Positions 1 through 9,347 of a stretch of 64,000 nucleotides of DNA are shown in pieces. The notes under the pieces were generated by a model, which worked only from the letters and a program-made list of their open reading frames with translations, was not told the origin of the DNA and searched no databases. Made by a program: the position numbers and the translations under genes. The stretch's first letter is position 1. Each line of letters starts with the position of its first letter. The stretch spans positions 248,001 through 312,000 of the forward strand of contig JAFKJK010000009.1 in assembly GCA_017306015.1 (NCBI GenBank), written 5' to 3'. The stretch comes from Propionibacteriaceae bacterium. GTDB lineage: Bacteria > Actinomycetota > Actinomycetes > Propionibacteriales > Propionibacteriaceae.

Positions 1-1215
1 CTTCACCGCGGCGATCGCGTTCCGTTCGATGCACGGGATCTGCACCAGCCCGCCGACCGGGTCGCAGGTGAGCCCGAGGTTGTGCTCCATGCCGATCTCG
101 GCGGCGTTCTCGACCTGCGCAGGCGTTCCTCCGAGGGCGGCGGCCATGCCCGCGGCGGCCATCGAACAGGCCGCACCGACCTCGCCCTGGCAGCCGACCT
201 CGGCACCGCTGATCGAAGCCAGCGCCTTGATGATCACCCCCACCGCGCCGGCCGTCAGCAGGAACCGGACGATGCCGTCCTCGCTGGCACCGGGGACGAA
301 GCGGCGGTAGTACATCAACACGGACGGCACGACGCCGGCCGCGCCGTTCGTGGGGGCGGTGACCACCCGTCCACCGGACGCGTTCTCCTCGTTCACCGCC
401 AGCGCGTACAGGGTGATCCAGTCCATCCCGCGCAGGGGGTCGGTGGTGTCAGCCTCCACCTCCAGCCGGCGCAACAGTTCCGGGGCGCGGCGAGGCACCC
501 GCAGGCCGCCGGGCAGCACTCCCTCGGTCTGCATGCCGTGGTGGACGCACTCCTCCATGACCGACCAGATGTGCAGGAGACCGGCGTCGATCTCGGCGTC
601 ACTACGCCAGACCCGCTCGTTCTCACGCATCAGCCGGGCCACCGAGAAGCCGGTCTCCTCGCACTGCGCGAGCAGTTCGGCGCCGGACGCGAACGGGTGC
701 GGCAGCACGGTCGCGTCCGGCACGATCCGCGGCCCGGCGGCCTCCGAGTCGTCGATGACGAAGCCGCCACCGACCGAGTAGTAGCTGCGCTCGGCCAGCA
801 CCGCGCCGTCCCCGCCCCAGGCGGTGAACGTCATGCCGTTCGGGTGCAGCGGCAGCGTCTTGGTGCGCCACAACACCACGTCGGAGTCGGGGTCGAAGGC
901 GATCTCCCTGCCGCCGGCCAGCGTCAGCCGTCCGGTGGCCCGTGCCGCGTCCACCAGCGGACGCACGGCCGGCGGGTCGACGGTCTCCGGGTGGCAGCCG
1001 GCCAGGCCGAGGACCACGGCGGGCACACTCCCGTGGCCGTGCCCGGTGGCGCCCAGGGAGCCGAACAGCTCCGCGCGGATCGCGTCCGTCCGGTCGAGGA
1101 GGCCGTCGGCTGCGAGGGTCGCGACGAACCGCTCGGCGGCCTTCATCGGTCCGACGGTGTGCGAGGACGACGGCCCGATACCCACCCGGAAGAGGTCGAA
1201 CACGCTGAGGGCCAT
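1..1215 (-). CDS. sdaA: L-serine ammonia-lyase (iron-sulfur, single chain), 3' end cut by window
   Basis: This enzyme deaminates L-serine to pyruvate and ammonia in the cytoplasm. The visible 405 codons begin with a beta domain carrying [10 protein letters not shown] at about residues 14-23. The catalytic alpha domain includes the Asn-Gly-Ala-Ala-Gly stretch ([10 protein letters not shown]). Cysteines at 342, 384 and 395 match the spacing of the [4Fe-4S] ligands of the single-chain bacterial family. The family is usually about 455 residues, so some 50 C-terminal residues lie outside the window. The ATG is preceded by TAGGCT and a 6-nt gap (1222-1227), which fits a leaderless transcript. No other gene lies upstream in the same direction. 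Confidence 0.93.
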   Translation of the reverse strand, partial: MALSVFDLFRVGIGPSSSHTVGPMKAAERFVATLAADGLLDRTDAIRAELFGSLGATGHGHGSVPAVVLGLAGCHPETVDPPAVRPLVDAARATGRLTLAGGREIAFDPDSDVVLWRTKTLPLHPNGMTFTAWGGDGAVLAERSYYSVGGGFVIDDSEAAGPRIVPDATVLPHPFASGAELLAQCEETGFSVARLMRENERVWRSDAEIDAGLLHIWSVMEECVHHGMQTEGVLPGGLRVPRRAPELLRRLEVEADTTDPLRGMDWITLYALAVNEENASGGRVVTAPTNGAAGVVPSVLMYYRRFVPGASEDGIVRFLLTAGAVGVIIKALASISGAEVGCQGEVGAACSMAAAGMAAALGGTPAQVENAAEIGMEHNLGLTCDPVGGLVQIPCIERNAIAAVK

Positions 1216-1221
1216 GCGACC

Positions 1222-1227
1222 AGCCTA
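1222..1227 (-). promoter_or_regulatory. -10 hexamer of a probable leaderless promoter for sdaA
   Basis: TAGGCT on the minus strand lies 6 nt before the ATG at 1215. This is the TANNNT-plus-6/7-nt arrangement found at several other starts in this window. The rest of the 1216-1418 intergenic region shows no other clear feature apart from the matching element for the next gene. Confidence 0.5.
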
Positions 1228-1406
1228 CGGGCGGACGCGGCGAAGCCCGACCGTGACCCATCTGCGGCATCAGTGGTCTGGGACGGCCCGCAATCGGCCC
1301 GAGTCGAGCACTGCTGCCGCAACTGTGTCATCCGGATCGCCAGTCTCATCCTCACGGACGATCCGATCGGCCGCCCAGGACGACGCCGCGACGCACAGCC
1401 GGCTCC

Positions 1407-1412
1407 TAGCCT
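1407..1412 (+). promoter_or_regulatory. -10 hexamer of a probable leaderless promoter for the ABC ATPase gene
   Basis: TAGCCT followed by 6 nt and the GTG at 1419. No Shine-Dalgarno sequence precedes this GTG, which supports leaderless initiation. Confidence 0.5.
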
Positions 1413-1418
1413 GAGGCG

Positions 1419-2174
1419 GTGACCACGACCATCCCCGCCCGTCCGGGCCTCCATGCGATCGCCGCCACGATCGCCCTGTCCAAGACCTACGGCAGCGGCG
1501 ACACCGCGGTCGATGCGCTCACCGACGTCACCGTCGACTTTCCCACGGGCTCGTTCACCGCGATCATGGGGCCGTCCGGCTCGGGCAAGTCGACGCTGAT
1601 GCACTGCCTCGCCGGCCTCGACCGCCCGACCTCGGGCCAGGTGTTCCTCGCCGGGCTGGAGATCACCCGCCTGGGCGACCGCGACCTGACCGACGCCCGC
1701 CGCGACCAGGTCGGCTTCGTCTTCCAGGCGTTCAACCTGCTGCCCACCCTGACCGCACGGCAGAACATCCTGCTGCCCCTCGACCTCGCCGGACGCCGCC
1801 CGAACGACGCGCTGTTCGAGCGGCTCGTCGCCTCGCTACGCCTGGGCGACCGGCTCGGGCACCTGCCGTCCCAGCTGTCGGGCGGCCAGCAGCAGCGGGT
1901 GGCGATCGCCCGGGCGCTGATCACGTCCCCGGCCGTGGTGTTCGCCGACGAGCCCACCGGGGCGCTGGACTCCCGGTCCGGCCACGACCTGCTGGCCTAC
2001 CTGCGCCGGACGACGGTCGAGCTGGGCCAGACCATCGTCATGGTCACCCACGACCCGAACGCCGCCGCGTACGCCGACCGCGTCCTGCTGCTCTCGGACG
2101 GACGCATCGTCGACGAACTGGCCAACCCGAGCGTCGAACTCATCGGCGCCTCGATGGCGAAGCTCGGCGCCTGA
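1419..2174 (+). CDS. ABC transporter ATP-binding protein (MacB/LolD type)
   Basis: A 251-residue cytoplasmic ATPase that drives the FtsX-type permease encoded next to it. Walker [10 protein letters not shown] is at residues 51-59, followed by the Q-loop region, the signature LSGGQQQR, and Walker B with D-loop [10 protein letters not shown]. Length and motifs match the MacB/LolD/FtsE class used for lipoprotein, peptide or antibiotic efflux and cell-envelope mechanotransmission, not import. It starts at GTG, 6 nt after TAGCCT. Its TGA shares one base with the ATG of the permease gene, indicating translational coupling. The substrate cannot be told from sequence. Confidence 0.93.
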   Translation: MTTTIPARPGLHAIAATIALSKTYGSGDTAVDALTDVTVDFPTGSFTAIMGPSGSGKSTLMHCLAGLDRPTSGQVFLAGLEITRLGDRDLTDARRDQVGFVFQAFNLLPTLTARQNILLPLDLAGRRPNDALFERLVASLRLGDRLGHLPSQLSGGQQQRVAIARALITSPAVVFADEPTGALDSRSGHDLLAYLRRTTVELGQTIVMVTHDPNAAAYADRVLLLSDGRIVDELANPSVELIGASMAKLGA

Positions 2175-4573
2175 TGCTCCGGCACGCCCTCGCCGAGGTC
2201 CGGCTGCATCCCGGACGCTACCTGTCCACCCTGCTGGCGATCGCGATCAGCGTCGCCTTCCTCGCCGGTGCGCCGGTCGTGGTGAACACCCAGGCCTACG
2301 CCGAGGCCATGAAGCTGAGCGCCCCGGTGTCGAAGGCGGACGCGGTCGCGTCCGGCACCGACCAGGCGTCCGCCTCGCGTCTGACAAGGGTGGACGGCGT
2401 CGCGGCCGCGTCCCCGCTGACCCAGTGGGCCGGAGTCGTCCGCGACCGCACCGGCGACTACACCATCCTCGGCCTGCTGCAGCTGCCGCCGGAATCCCTG
2501 CGCTGGACGACGCTGCGTTCGGGCATGTGGCCGACCACGAAGGACGAGGTGGTGCTCGACGAGACCGTGGCGGCCCGGCTCGGCATCGAGCTCGGCAGGA
2601 CGCTCCGCACCCAGGACGGCACCGCGTTTCGCCTCGTCGGCCTGTCCGCCGGCCCGGGCTCGTCCGAGGTCAGCGGTTTCCTCGCGCCGTCCTTCTTCGT
2701 CGACATCGATCCGGGCACCTGGATCTTCCGGGCCGCTCCCGGGATCTCCCAGCAGATGCTGGCCGACCGGCTGAAGGCGGCGGCGGGTAGCACCGACGTC
2801 ACCGTCCAGACCGGGACGCAGGCCGTGGAGGAGGCCATCACGAACGCCACCCGAGGGGTGGAGGCGTTCACCTACGTGCTGTGGGGCTTCGCCGGGGTGG
2901 CCCTGGTGGTCGGGATGATCACCGTGGCCAACACCTTCACGATCACGATGGCGCAGCGCCGGCGACAGATCGGACTGCTCCGGGCGGTGGGCGCCAGCGG
3001 ACGGCAGCTGCGGACGCGGTTCGCCTGGGAGGCGCTGCTGCTGGGCACGATCGGCTCGGTGGCCGGGGTGCTGCTGGGCGTCGGTCTCGCCGCCGTCGTG
3101 GCGGCCGTGCTCGGCTCGCTGGGCTGGGGCCTGTCGCTGCCCTGGCTGCAGCTGGTCCTCGCCCTGGTCGTGGGCACGTCGGCGACCGTGGCCGCTTCGT
3201 GGGTGCCCATCGTCCGGAGCACCCGGGTGGCGCCATTGGAGGCACTGCAGCCGGTGGCCACGAGCGAGCAGGCGCTCCGGGCCTCCCGGGTGCGCGCGGT
3301 GGTGTGCGGCGGGCTCGTGCTGCTCGGCGCAGCCGCCGTGGTGTTGTCGCTCAACGCCGGGTCCAACTCGTTCTTCGTCGCGATCGCAGCGGGGGCACTG
3401 CTCGCGCTCGGCGTCCTGTTCGGGGCGCCACTGTTCGTCCCGAGCCTGCTGAAGGCCGCCGGACGCGGGCTGCGCGGCGCGGGTCCGGTCGCCGCACTGG
3501 CCGCTGACAACGCCGAACGCAACCCCCGCCGGGCTGCCGCCACGGCGACAGCCCTGATGCTGGCGATCGGCTTGATGGTGACGCTGCAGGTGGCGACGGC
3601 GAGCATGAAGGCCACGACGCTGGCCGAGATCCAGGAGCACTACCCGGTCGACCTGTCGGTGACGTGGCTGACCGAGCAGGGGAAACCGGCGACGGTCCCG
3701 GACGCGACGAGGCAGCGGCTGCTCGCCGTCCCCGGCGTGGCCGCCAGCGCAGAACTCGCCGCGACGGCCGTCACCGTCGACGAGGACAGTCCGATGACCC
3801 TGATCGGCTGGGACGCGGCCATCGAGAAGGTGACGACGCTGCGTCCGTCCGTCGGCGACGACGTGGTGCTGGTCAGCCCGTTCGCGTTCAGCGAGAAGGC
3901 GAAGACGGTCACCGTGAAGGGGACGGCCGGCAAGCTCACGCTGACCATCGTCCGCTCCCGGCTGGTCGGGCCCGACCAGGCGATGGTCTCCGCGAAGACC
4001 CTCGCCCGGATCGGCAAGCCGGTGCCCGCCGCCGTGATCTGGCTGTCGGTTCCCGACCGCGGCCGGGCGATCTCGGTGTCGGCGCAAGTGACCGACATCG
4101 TCGGAACCGGCGGACGCATCGACGGGTCGATCATCACCGCGGCCCAGACCGAGCAGGTGGTGAACGTGCTGCTGGCGATCACCACGGGCTTGCTGGGGGT
4201 GGCGGTGCTGATCGCCCTGATCGGGGTCAGCAACACCCTCGGCCTGTCGGTGATGGAGCGGACGCGGGAGTCGGCGCTGCTCCGGGCACTGGGCCTGCAG
4301 GCCCGCTCGCTTCGGGTGATGCTGATGATCGAGGCCGTCCAGGTGGCACTGGTCGGCGTGGTCGTCGGCGTCCTCGCCGGAGGGTTCTTCGGCTGGCTGG
4401 CGGTCTCCTCGCTGGGCCGCTCCGGCGACCTCGCCGAGGTGCGGTTCGCGGTCGACGTCCCGCAGACATTGGGGATGGTGGCGATCGCGGTGCTGGCCGC
4501 GGCGCTCGCGTCCGTCCTGCCGGGACGCCGGGCCGCCAAGGCGTCCCCGACCGAGGCGCTGGCGGACGTCTGA
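2174..4573 (+). CDS. FtsX-like ABC transporter permease
   Basis: A 799-residue membrane protein with duplicated FtsX architecture. An N-terminal membrane helix (about residues 15-35) is followed by an extracytoplasmic domain, a helical bundle from about 235 to 340, a second bundle from about 375, another extracytoplasmic domain, and three C-terminal helices after residue 660. Both FtsX cores carry the typical cytoplasmic stretch before a helix (RQIGLLRAVGAS and ESALLRALGLQ). It forms the membrane half of the transporter with the preceding ATPase. The gene ends 102 bp from the convergent DUF4127 gene; that gap shows no clear terminator. Confidence 0.92.
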   Translation: MLRHALAEVRLHPGRYLSTLLAIAISVAFLAGAPVVVNTQAYAEAMKLSAPVSKADAVASGTDQASASRLTRVDGVAAASPLTQWAGVVRDRTGDYTILGLLQLPPESLRWTTLRSGMWPTTKDEVVLDETVAARLGIELGRTLRTQDGTAFRLVGLSAGPGSSEVSGFLAPSFFVDIDPGTWIFRAAPGISQQMLADRLKAAAGSTDVTVQTGTQAVEEAITNATRGVEAFTYVLWGFAGVALVVGMITVANTFTITMAQRRRQIGLLRAVGASGRQLRTRFAWEALLLGTIGSVAGVLLGVGLAAVVAAVLGSLGWGLSLPWLQLVLALVVGTSATVAASWVPIVRSTRVAPLEALQPVATSEQALRASRVRAVVCGGLVLLGAAAVVLSLNAGSNSFFVAIAAGALLALGVLFGAPLFVPSLLKAAGRGLRGAGPVAALAADNAERNPRRAAATATALMLAIGLMVTLQVATASMKATTLAEIQEHYPVDLSVTWLTEQGKPATVPDATRQRLLAVPGVAASAELAATAVTVDEDSPMTLIGWDAAIEKVTTLRPSVGDDVVLVSPFAFSEKAKTVTVKGTAGKLTLTIVRSRLVGPDQAMVSAKTLARIGKPVPAAVIWLSVPDRGRAISVSAQVTDIVGTGGRIDGSIITAAQTEQVVNVLLAITTGLLGVAVLIALIGVSNTLGLSVMERTRESALLRALGLQARSLRVMLMIEAVQVALVGVVVGVLAGGFFGWLAVSSLGRSGDLAEVRFAVDVPQTLGMVAIAVLAAALASVLPGRRAAKASPTEALADV

Positions 4574-4675
4574 GCGCACGCGCTGCGCGGTCCTCCGCTG
4601 ACCCTCGCCCGTCGACCCGCCGGGCCCTCGTTCACCGAACCGGCGAACAGGCTCTGACAAGGATCGGGGGTACGT

Positions 4676-6160
4676 TCACCGGTTGGCAGGCGCGAGTTCG
4701 AAGTCGACCTCGAACAGGCGTTCCCACGGCAGCCGGACCCGCTCCACACGCCACTCCTCCCGGGGCGCGATCCTGCGGAGGTAGTCGGCCAGCTCGGCGG
4801 CTACGAACGGCAGCAGACGGACGGGATCGACCGCCTCACCGGATCGGCGGGCACGCGCCAGCAGCCCCGCACGGATCACGGACTGGTAGCCCACGTCCTC
4901 CAGCACCCGGTGGAGCACGAGTCGCCTCCGCGCGGCCTCGTCGACCGTCCCCGCAGCGCGAGCGTGAGCGGTCACCATCGCGGCAGCGACTGCGCTACCG
5001 ATGGCGTTCGACGCCGTGTTCCAGCCCCCGTAGCCGATCAGTGGCTCGATCGCTCCGCGAGCTGCCAGCGCTGCGACCAGCGCCGGATCACCTCCGTTGG
5101 TGTGGCGAACATCCGCCACCGCAACTGGTGTTCCGGTAGCGAGCTGGGAGGCCACGAGTTCCGCCGTGGCCGCAGCCTCGTCCGGTTCGATCTCCGGCGG
5201 CACCTCCTGGTACCAGTCGTCGCCACGCCCGTTCGGTGGATGCACCACCATCACGATCTCCGCCGCCTCGCCCATGCCCACCCGGACGCCGCCGGCGGCT
5301 GTGATCTGCAGGGTCAGCGCGTCGTCCAATGGGCCGTTCTCGTACGGCGGCACGATGGCCAGCGCCGCGGGATCCGGCGTCACGACCCGAACCCGGATCT
5401 CTGGCCGACCGCGGCCGACCGCGCGAGCGATCAGCACGGCACCCACCTCGTCAGCACCGGGATACATCGCGGTGACGCCCTCGAGGCCGAGCGCGCGCCT
5501 CCAGTGCCGCAGCCAGAGTTGCTCGGCCGAGCCCGCCGACCGGACGGCCGTGTCGTCCGCAGTGATCACCAATGCGTCCAGCAGGCCGGACGAGTGGAGC
5601 CGCAGGCACTCGAGATTGACCAGGTGGTTGCGCAGTCTGCGCTGCTCGAAGTCGGCGACCACCTCCCTGGGCACCGATGCCGCTGCGGGCTCGACCGGTG
5701 CCCCGACAGCGTCCGAGACGACGGCTGCGTGGAGCCGTCCCCCCAGCCGGTGCAGGTCGCGCCCGTAGTCCGACCAGTACTGCGGTTCCTCGGTGTTGTC
5801 GTAGCTGTCGCTGGCTCGCATGACCAGCGAGACCGCCGACAGGTCCACGCGCGGATGCGCGGCCCGCAGTGCGCTCAGGACGGCAAGTCTCCCGAACGCG
5901 TCGAGGACGCTGTCGCTGCTCGTCCGGGAGGCGATCAGACCGCCGAAACAGAGCAGGTCGACGCACAGCACGGCCGCATCGACACCATCCGAGATCGCGG
6001 TCAGCCAGGCTGCCAGCTCGTCGGGACGCCCGGGGCGGCGCATCCTGGGCAGGAGCGATGCCGGCGGGAGCAGCACGTGGTGCCCGCCGATGGCCGCGAT
6101 GTCACGCACCAGCCGGGTGTTCACCGGACGTTCGTCGAGCGGCAGCAGCGCGATCTTCAC
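4676..6160 (-). CDS. DUF4127 family protein
   Basis: A 494-residue protein opening with KIALLPLDERPVNTRLV, the hallmark N-terminus of the DUF4127 family. No signal peptide or membrane helix is visible, so it should be cytoplasmic. Its ATG overlaps the stop of the ROK kinase gene by 4 bp, so the two are co-transcribed and probably translationally coupled. The family has no established reaction that I know of. The conserved Asp/Glu-rich N-terminus and placement in a glycan locus suggest a carbohydrate-linked enzyme, but that is inference. Confidence 0.85.
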   Translation of the reverse strand: MKIALLPLDERPVNTRLVRDIAAIGGHHVLLPPASLLPRMRRPGRPDELAAWLTAISDGVDAAVLCVDLLCFGGLIASRTSSDSVLDAFGRLAVLSALRAAHPRVDLSAVSLVMRASDSYDNTEEPQYWSDYGRDLHRLGGRLHAAVVSDAVGAPVEPAAASVPREVVADFEQRRLRNHLVNLECLRLHSSGLLDALVITADDTAVRSAGSAEQLWLRHWRRALGLEGVTAMYPGADEVGAVLIARAVGRGRPEIRVRVVTPDPAALAIVPPYENGPLDDALTLQITAAGGVRVGMGEAAEIVMVVHPPNGRGDDWYQEVPPEIEPDEAAATAELVASQLATGTPVAVADVRHTNGGDPALVAALAARGAIEPLIGYGGWNTASNAIGSAVAAAMVTAHARAAGTVDEAARRRLVLHRVLEDVGYQSVIRAGLLARARRSGEAVDPVRLLPFVAAELADYLRRIAPREEWRVERVRLPWERLFEVDFELAPANR

Positions 6161-7047
6161 AAGGCATCCTCGAAGAGGGCGGCTGCGCCGATCAGCGCCA
6201 CCTCGTCGCCGAGCACGGCCGGGACGACCGGGCAGTCTCGTCTGGCGGGCTGCAGTCCCTCGCGGGCAACCGCCCCGGCCGCGTCGGCCAGCCAGTCCGG
6301 ATGGGCCTGGACGACGCCGCCGCCGAGCACCACCAACTCAGGGTTGAACACGTTCACCCAGTCGACGCAGGCTGCGATCACGCTGCGCCGGGCACGGTCG
6401 AGCGCCCGCTGAGCGACCGGATCTCCAGCAGCCGCCATGACCGAGACTCGCTGGCCGTTCGGCTGCTCCCCGGCCAGGGCGATCGCCGGTCCGCTCGCCA
6501 CGGCCTCGAGGCAGCCTCTCCGTCCACACCCGCACAGGGGCCCGTCCCCCGCCACGACGGTGTGACCGACTTCACCGGCGACTCCGTCGCGGCCGCGCAG
6601 GAGCCTGCCGTCGAGCAGCACGGCGCCACCGACACCGGTGGAGAAGGTGGCGAACACGACGTTCCGGCAGTCGCGGGCGGCGCCGGCCCGGACCTCGCCG
6701 AGGAGCGCACAGTTGGTGTCGCGATCGACCCGGACCGGCAGACCGGTGTGCGCGGCCAACCAGTCACCGAGGGCGAGATCGTCCAGGCCGTCCCCGGTGT
6801 TGGGCGGCGAGTACAGCCGTCCGGTGGCCGGGTCGACGGGGCCGGTCACGCTCACCGCAACCCCCAGCGGGCGCGATTCCTCGCGGCGCACAGCGTCGAC
6901 CAGGCCGGCGAGATCCGCCAGGAACGCGTCGCGATCGTCCGAACGGGTCGCTGCGCGGTGCACCGCACCGAGGCGGTCGCCGGTGATCGCGGCGGCCCGC
7001 GTCCAGGTACCGCCGATGTCGATCGCAATGAGCGGGTGCTGGCTCAT
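6157..7047 (-). CDS. ROK family sugar kinase
   Basis: A 296-residue cytoplasmic kinase that probably phosphorylates a hexose or N-acylhexosamine. It has the phosphate-binding loop DIGGTWTR (residues 10-17), the sugar-binding segment around DRDTNCALLGE, the second phosphate loop FSTGVGGAVLLDG, and the ROK zinc site with GHT then CGCGRRGCLE near residue 160. There is no N-terminal helix-turn-helix, so it is a kinase and not a ROK repressor. It is divergent from the GntR gene across an AT-rich 120-bp gap and leads into the DUF4127 gene. With the nearby SIS isomerase and NanE-like epimerase, an amino-sugar substrate such as ManNAc is plausible. Confidence 0.9.
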   Translation of the reverse strand: MSQHPLIAIDIGGTWTRAAAITGDRLGAVHRAATRSDDRDAFLADLAGLVDAVRREESRPLGVAVSVTGPVDPATGRLYSPPNTGDGLDDLALGDWLAAHTGLPVRVDRDTNCALLGEVRAGAARDCRNVVFATFSTGVGGAVLLDGRLLRGRDGVAGEVGHTVVAGDGPLCGCGRRGCLEAVASGPAIALAGEQPNGQRVSVMAAAGDPVAQRALDRARRSVIAACVDWVNVFNPELVVLGGGVVQAHPDWLADAAGAVAREGLQPARRDCPVVPAVLGDEVALIGAAALFEDAL

Positions 7048-7119
7048 CTCTCCTCCTGGCCACTCGGGACAGCGCTGCTGCTCGGGACGAGCGCCGTCTC
7101 CGTTCGCACGTGCTGGACG

Positions 7120-7150
7120 TATCTTGTATCATTATACTAATATACGGTAC
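7120..7150. promoter_or_regulatory. AT-rich divergent promoter/operator region between ROK kinase and GntR genes
   Basis: A strikingly AT-rich patch in a very GC-rich context. It contains TATAAT on the minus strand (7131-7136, toward the kinase) and TATACT on the plus strand (7134-7139, toward the GntR gene), overlapping head to head. Outer GTAT (7126-7129) and ATAC (7142-7145) form a short inverted pair that may be the GntR operator. No good -35 boxes are seen. The overlap implies that one bound regulator could silence both directions. Confidence 0.55.
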
Positions 7151-7167
7151 GACCGGATGGGAGACCG

Positions 7168-8061
7168 ATGAACGAACAGACCGAACCCGCGTCCGTAGGA
7201 CGCGCCGCTGACGCCGTCGCAGTCGACGATCCGGCCGCCGCCGGCTTCCCCCGGCCCGGATCCGGCCTGTCGCAGAACGGACTGCCGCTGTACCGCCAGC
7301 TGTACCTGATCCTCCGCGCCGGCCTGGACAACGGCACCTGGAGGGTGGGTGACAAGCTGCCCACCGAGAACGAACTGGCGCGCGACTACGGCTGCAGCCT
7401 GATCACGGTACGCCGGGCCCTCGGCGATCTCGCCCGAGAGCACAGGGTCGAGCGCCGGGCGGCCAAGGGGACCTTCGCGATCGAGCCGCCGACGGCACGC
7501 AGCATCGACACGATCACCAGCTTCACCGACGAGATGAAGCAGCGAGGCATCGACCTCAAGAACACCGTGGTCAGGTTCGACACCCGGCCGGCCAGCCCCG
7601 ATGCCGCCAGGATGCTCCGTGTACCGGAGAACAGCCCCGTGTACTTCCTGGAACGCGTCCGCTCCTCCGACGGTCGTCCCATGATCCTGGAAGCGGTCGA
7701 GATCCCGGTCCACCTTGCGCCTGGGCTGGACGACTTCGACCCCGGCACATCCTCGCTGTACCAGCGTCTGGCGACGGTCTACGGGCTCGACCTCACCCAC
7801 GGCGAGGAATTCATCGAGCCGAGCCTGCCGGACAGCCGGCAGGCGACGCTGCTCGGCCAGGCCAAGACCAGCCCCGTCCTTCTCCTGGAGCTCGTGGCCT
7901 ACACCGCCGACGGGACGGCGGTCGAGTACTGCCGCAGCGTCGTCCGGGGCGACGCGGCCCGCTACCGCGTGAACGTCAGCCGACCCACCCAACGGCCGTC
8001 CCCGCTACCGGGATCGGCCACAGACAACTCCGCCAAGAGATCTGGAAAGGGATCACGATGA
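7168..8061 (+). CDS. GntR family (HutC/UTRA type) transcriptional regulator
   Basis: A 297-residue regulator. The N-terminal 40 residues are Ala/Asp-rich linker. A winged helix-turn-helix occupies about residues 45-115 (LPLYRQLYLILRAGL, then VGDKLPTENELARDYG). A UTRA effector domain covers about 145-280 and includes PVYFLERVR and the closing EYCRSVVRGDAARYRV. UTRA domains bind small molecules, commonly sugar phosphates, so the ligand is probably an intermediate of the adjacent pathway. It is the first gene of the plus-strand operon; its TGA overlaps the ATG of the binding-protein gene. Confidence 0.92.
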   Translation: MNEQTEPASVGRAADAVAVDDPAAAGFPRPGSGLSQNGLPLYRQLYLILRAGLDNGTWRVGDKLPTENELARDYGCSLITVRRALGDLAREHRVERRAAKGTFAIEPPTARSIDTITSFTDEMKQRGIDLKNTVVRFDTRPASPDAARMLRVPENSPVYFLERVRSSDGRPMILEAVEIPVHLAPGLDDFDPGTSSLYQRLATVYGLDLTHGEEFIEPSLPDSRQATLLGQAKTSPVLLLELVAYTADGTAVEYCRSVVRGDAARYRVNVSRPTQRPSPLPGSATDNSAKRSGKGSR

Positions 8062-9347
8062 AGAAGATGATGCGTGTCTGCGGCGGGCTCGCCGTGACGC
8101 TCGGTCTGGTGCTCGCCGCGGGCTGCACCTCTTCGCCCCAGCCGACGCCGGGATCGTCCGGGGTCAAGCCGTCCGGCGAGGTCGTCCTGTGGGACTACTA
8201 CGGCGAGTCGACCCCGCTGAAGGACATCGTGGCGAAGTTCTCCGCCGAGCACCCCGAGATCACCGTCAAGTACGAGGCGTATGCCTATGACGCGATCAGC
8301 CAGAAATTCCCGGTCGCGGCCTCGTCGGCCGCCGCTCCGGATCTCGCCACCATCGACATGACCTGGATCCCCCAGTACGCGTCCGCCGGACTGCTCGCCG
8401 ACCTCGGCTCGTTCTCGGGTGGGACGCTCAACGGTCAGCCCATGCAGTCCGCCTACTCGGCCGGCGCCTATTCGGCCATGCAGTACGACGGCCACCTGGT
8501 CACGGCCATGATGGACTTCGACGCCTACGCGCTGTACTACCGCCAGGATCTCCTCCAGGCAGCGGGACTCTCGGTACCGAAGACCTTCGACGACTTCGTC
8601 GATGTGTCCGCGAAGCTGGCCAAGGGCGAGGGGAGCAAGCGAACCCAGGCCGTGCTGATGCCGCCGTCGGTGTTCCACTTCGCCGGCGCACTGGCACGCG
8701 AGGGTGGACAGATGCTCAGCCCGGACAACACCAAGGCCACCTTCAACAGCGCTGAAGGAGTCCAGGCACTCACCAACCAGAAGCGGCTGCTGGACGCCGG
8801 CGGCCTGTACTGGGGACCCGATGCGGGCGACTACATCGCCGGCATCGCCGACGGCCGCGTGGCGATGTTCATCGACGGTCCCTACATGATGGGCGTGCTC
8901 AAGTCCGGCGCTGCGGACCAGAAGGGCAAGTGGGGCGTCGCCACCACCCCCTACAGCAAGCAGCCCGGCAGCTATCTCGGCGGCACCGGCCTGGTGATAC
9001 CCACCGGCGCCCGCAACGGGACGGCCGCGTGGGTGCTCGCCCAGTACATCCTTCAGCCCGAGAACCAGGAACTCCTCTACACCAAGTCGGGCGCTGCCCC
9101 GGCAACGCTGGCCGGGTTGGCCCGTCCCGCCCTCACCGAGCCCGACCCCTACTTCGGTGGACAGACGCCGTTCGCGGTCTTCAAGGACGCGATGGCGACC
9201 GCGGTCGCATTCCCCAACACCAGCGCCTGGGCCGAGATCTCCAAGTCGCTCAATACGGCGGTCGAGTCGGTCTACCTCGGCAAGGCGACTCCGGCTGATG
9301 CGCTGAACACGGCAGCCCAGGAAAGCGATGCCGCTCTCAACGGCTAG
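8058..9347 (+). CDS. Sugar ABC transporter solute-binding lipoprotein
   Basis: A 429-residue extracytoplasmic binding protein. The signal peptide starts MKKMMRVCGG and ends in lipobox LAAGC (Cys about residue 23), so it is anchored to the outer face of the membrane. The mature part has the family-1 solute-binding fold typical of oligosaccharide importers, with DYYGES near the start, the long central lobe, and GPYMMGVLKSG. It is the only binding protein of the operon and is followed directly by two permease genes. No importer ATPase is encoded here, so a shared MsiK-like ATPase elsewhere is likely, as in many actinobacterial sugar importers. Confidence 0.92.
   Translation: MKKMMRVCGGLAVTLGLVLAAGCTSSPQPTPGSSGVKPSGEVVLWDYYGESTPLKDIVAKFSAEHPEITVKYEAYAYDAISQKFPVAASSAAAPDLATIDMTWIPQYASAGLLADLGSFSGGTLNGQPMQSAYSAGAYSAMQYDGHLVTAMMDFDAYALYYRQDLLQAAGLSVPKTFDDFVDVSAKLAKGEGSKRTQAVLMPPSVFHFAGALAREGGQMLSPDNTKATFNSAEGVQALTNQKRLLDAGGLYWGPDAGDYIAGIADGRVAMFIDGPYMMGVLKSGAADQKGKWGVATTPYSKQPGSYLGGTGLVIPTGARNGTAAWVLAQYILQPENQELLYTKSGAAPATLAGLARPALTEPDPYFGGQTPFAVFKDAMATAVAFPNTSAWAEISKSLNTAVESVYLGKATPADALNTAAQESDAALNG

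Noticed and set aside
1997..4660. Very long open frame antisense to the FtsX permease gene
   Set aside because: It exists because of third-position GC bias; the protein is a low-complexity Arg/Gly/His/Gln string, and the sense strand encodes a clear FtsX protein.
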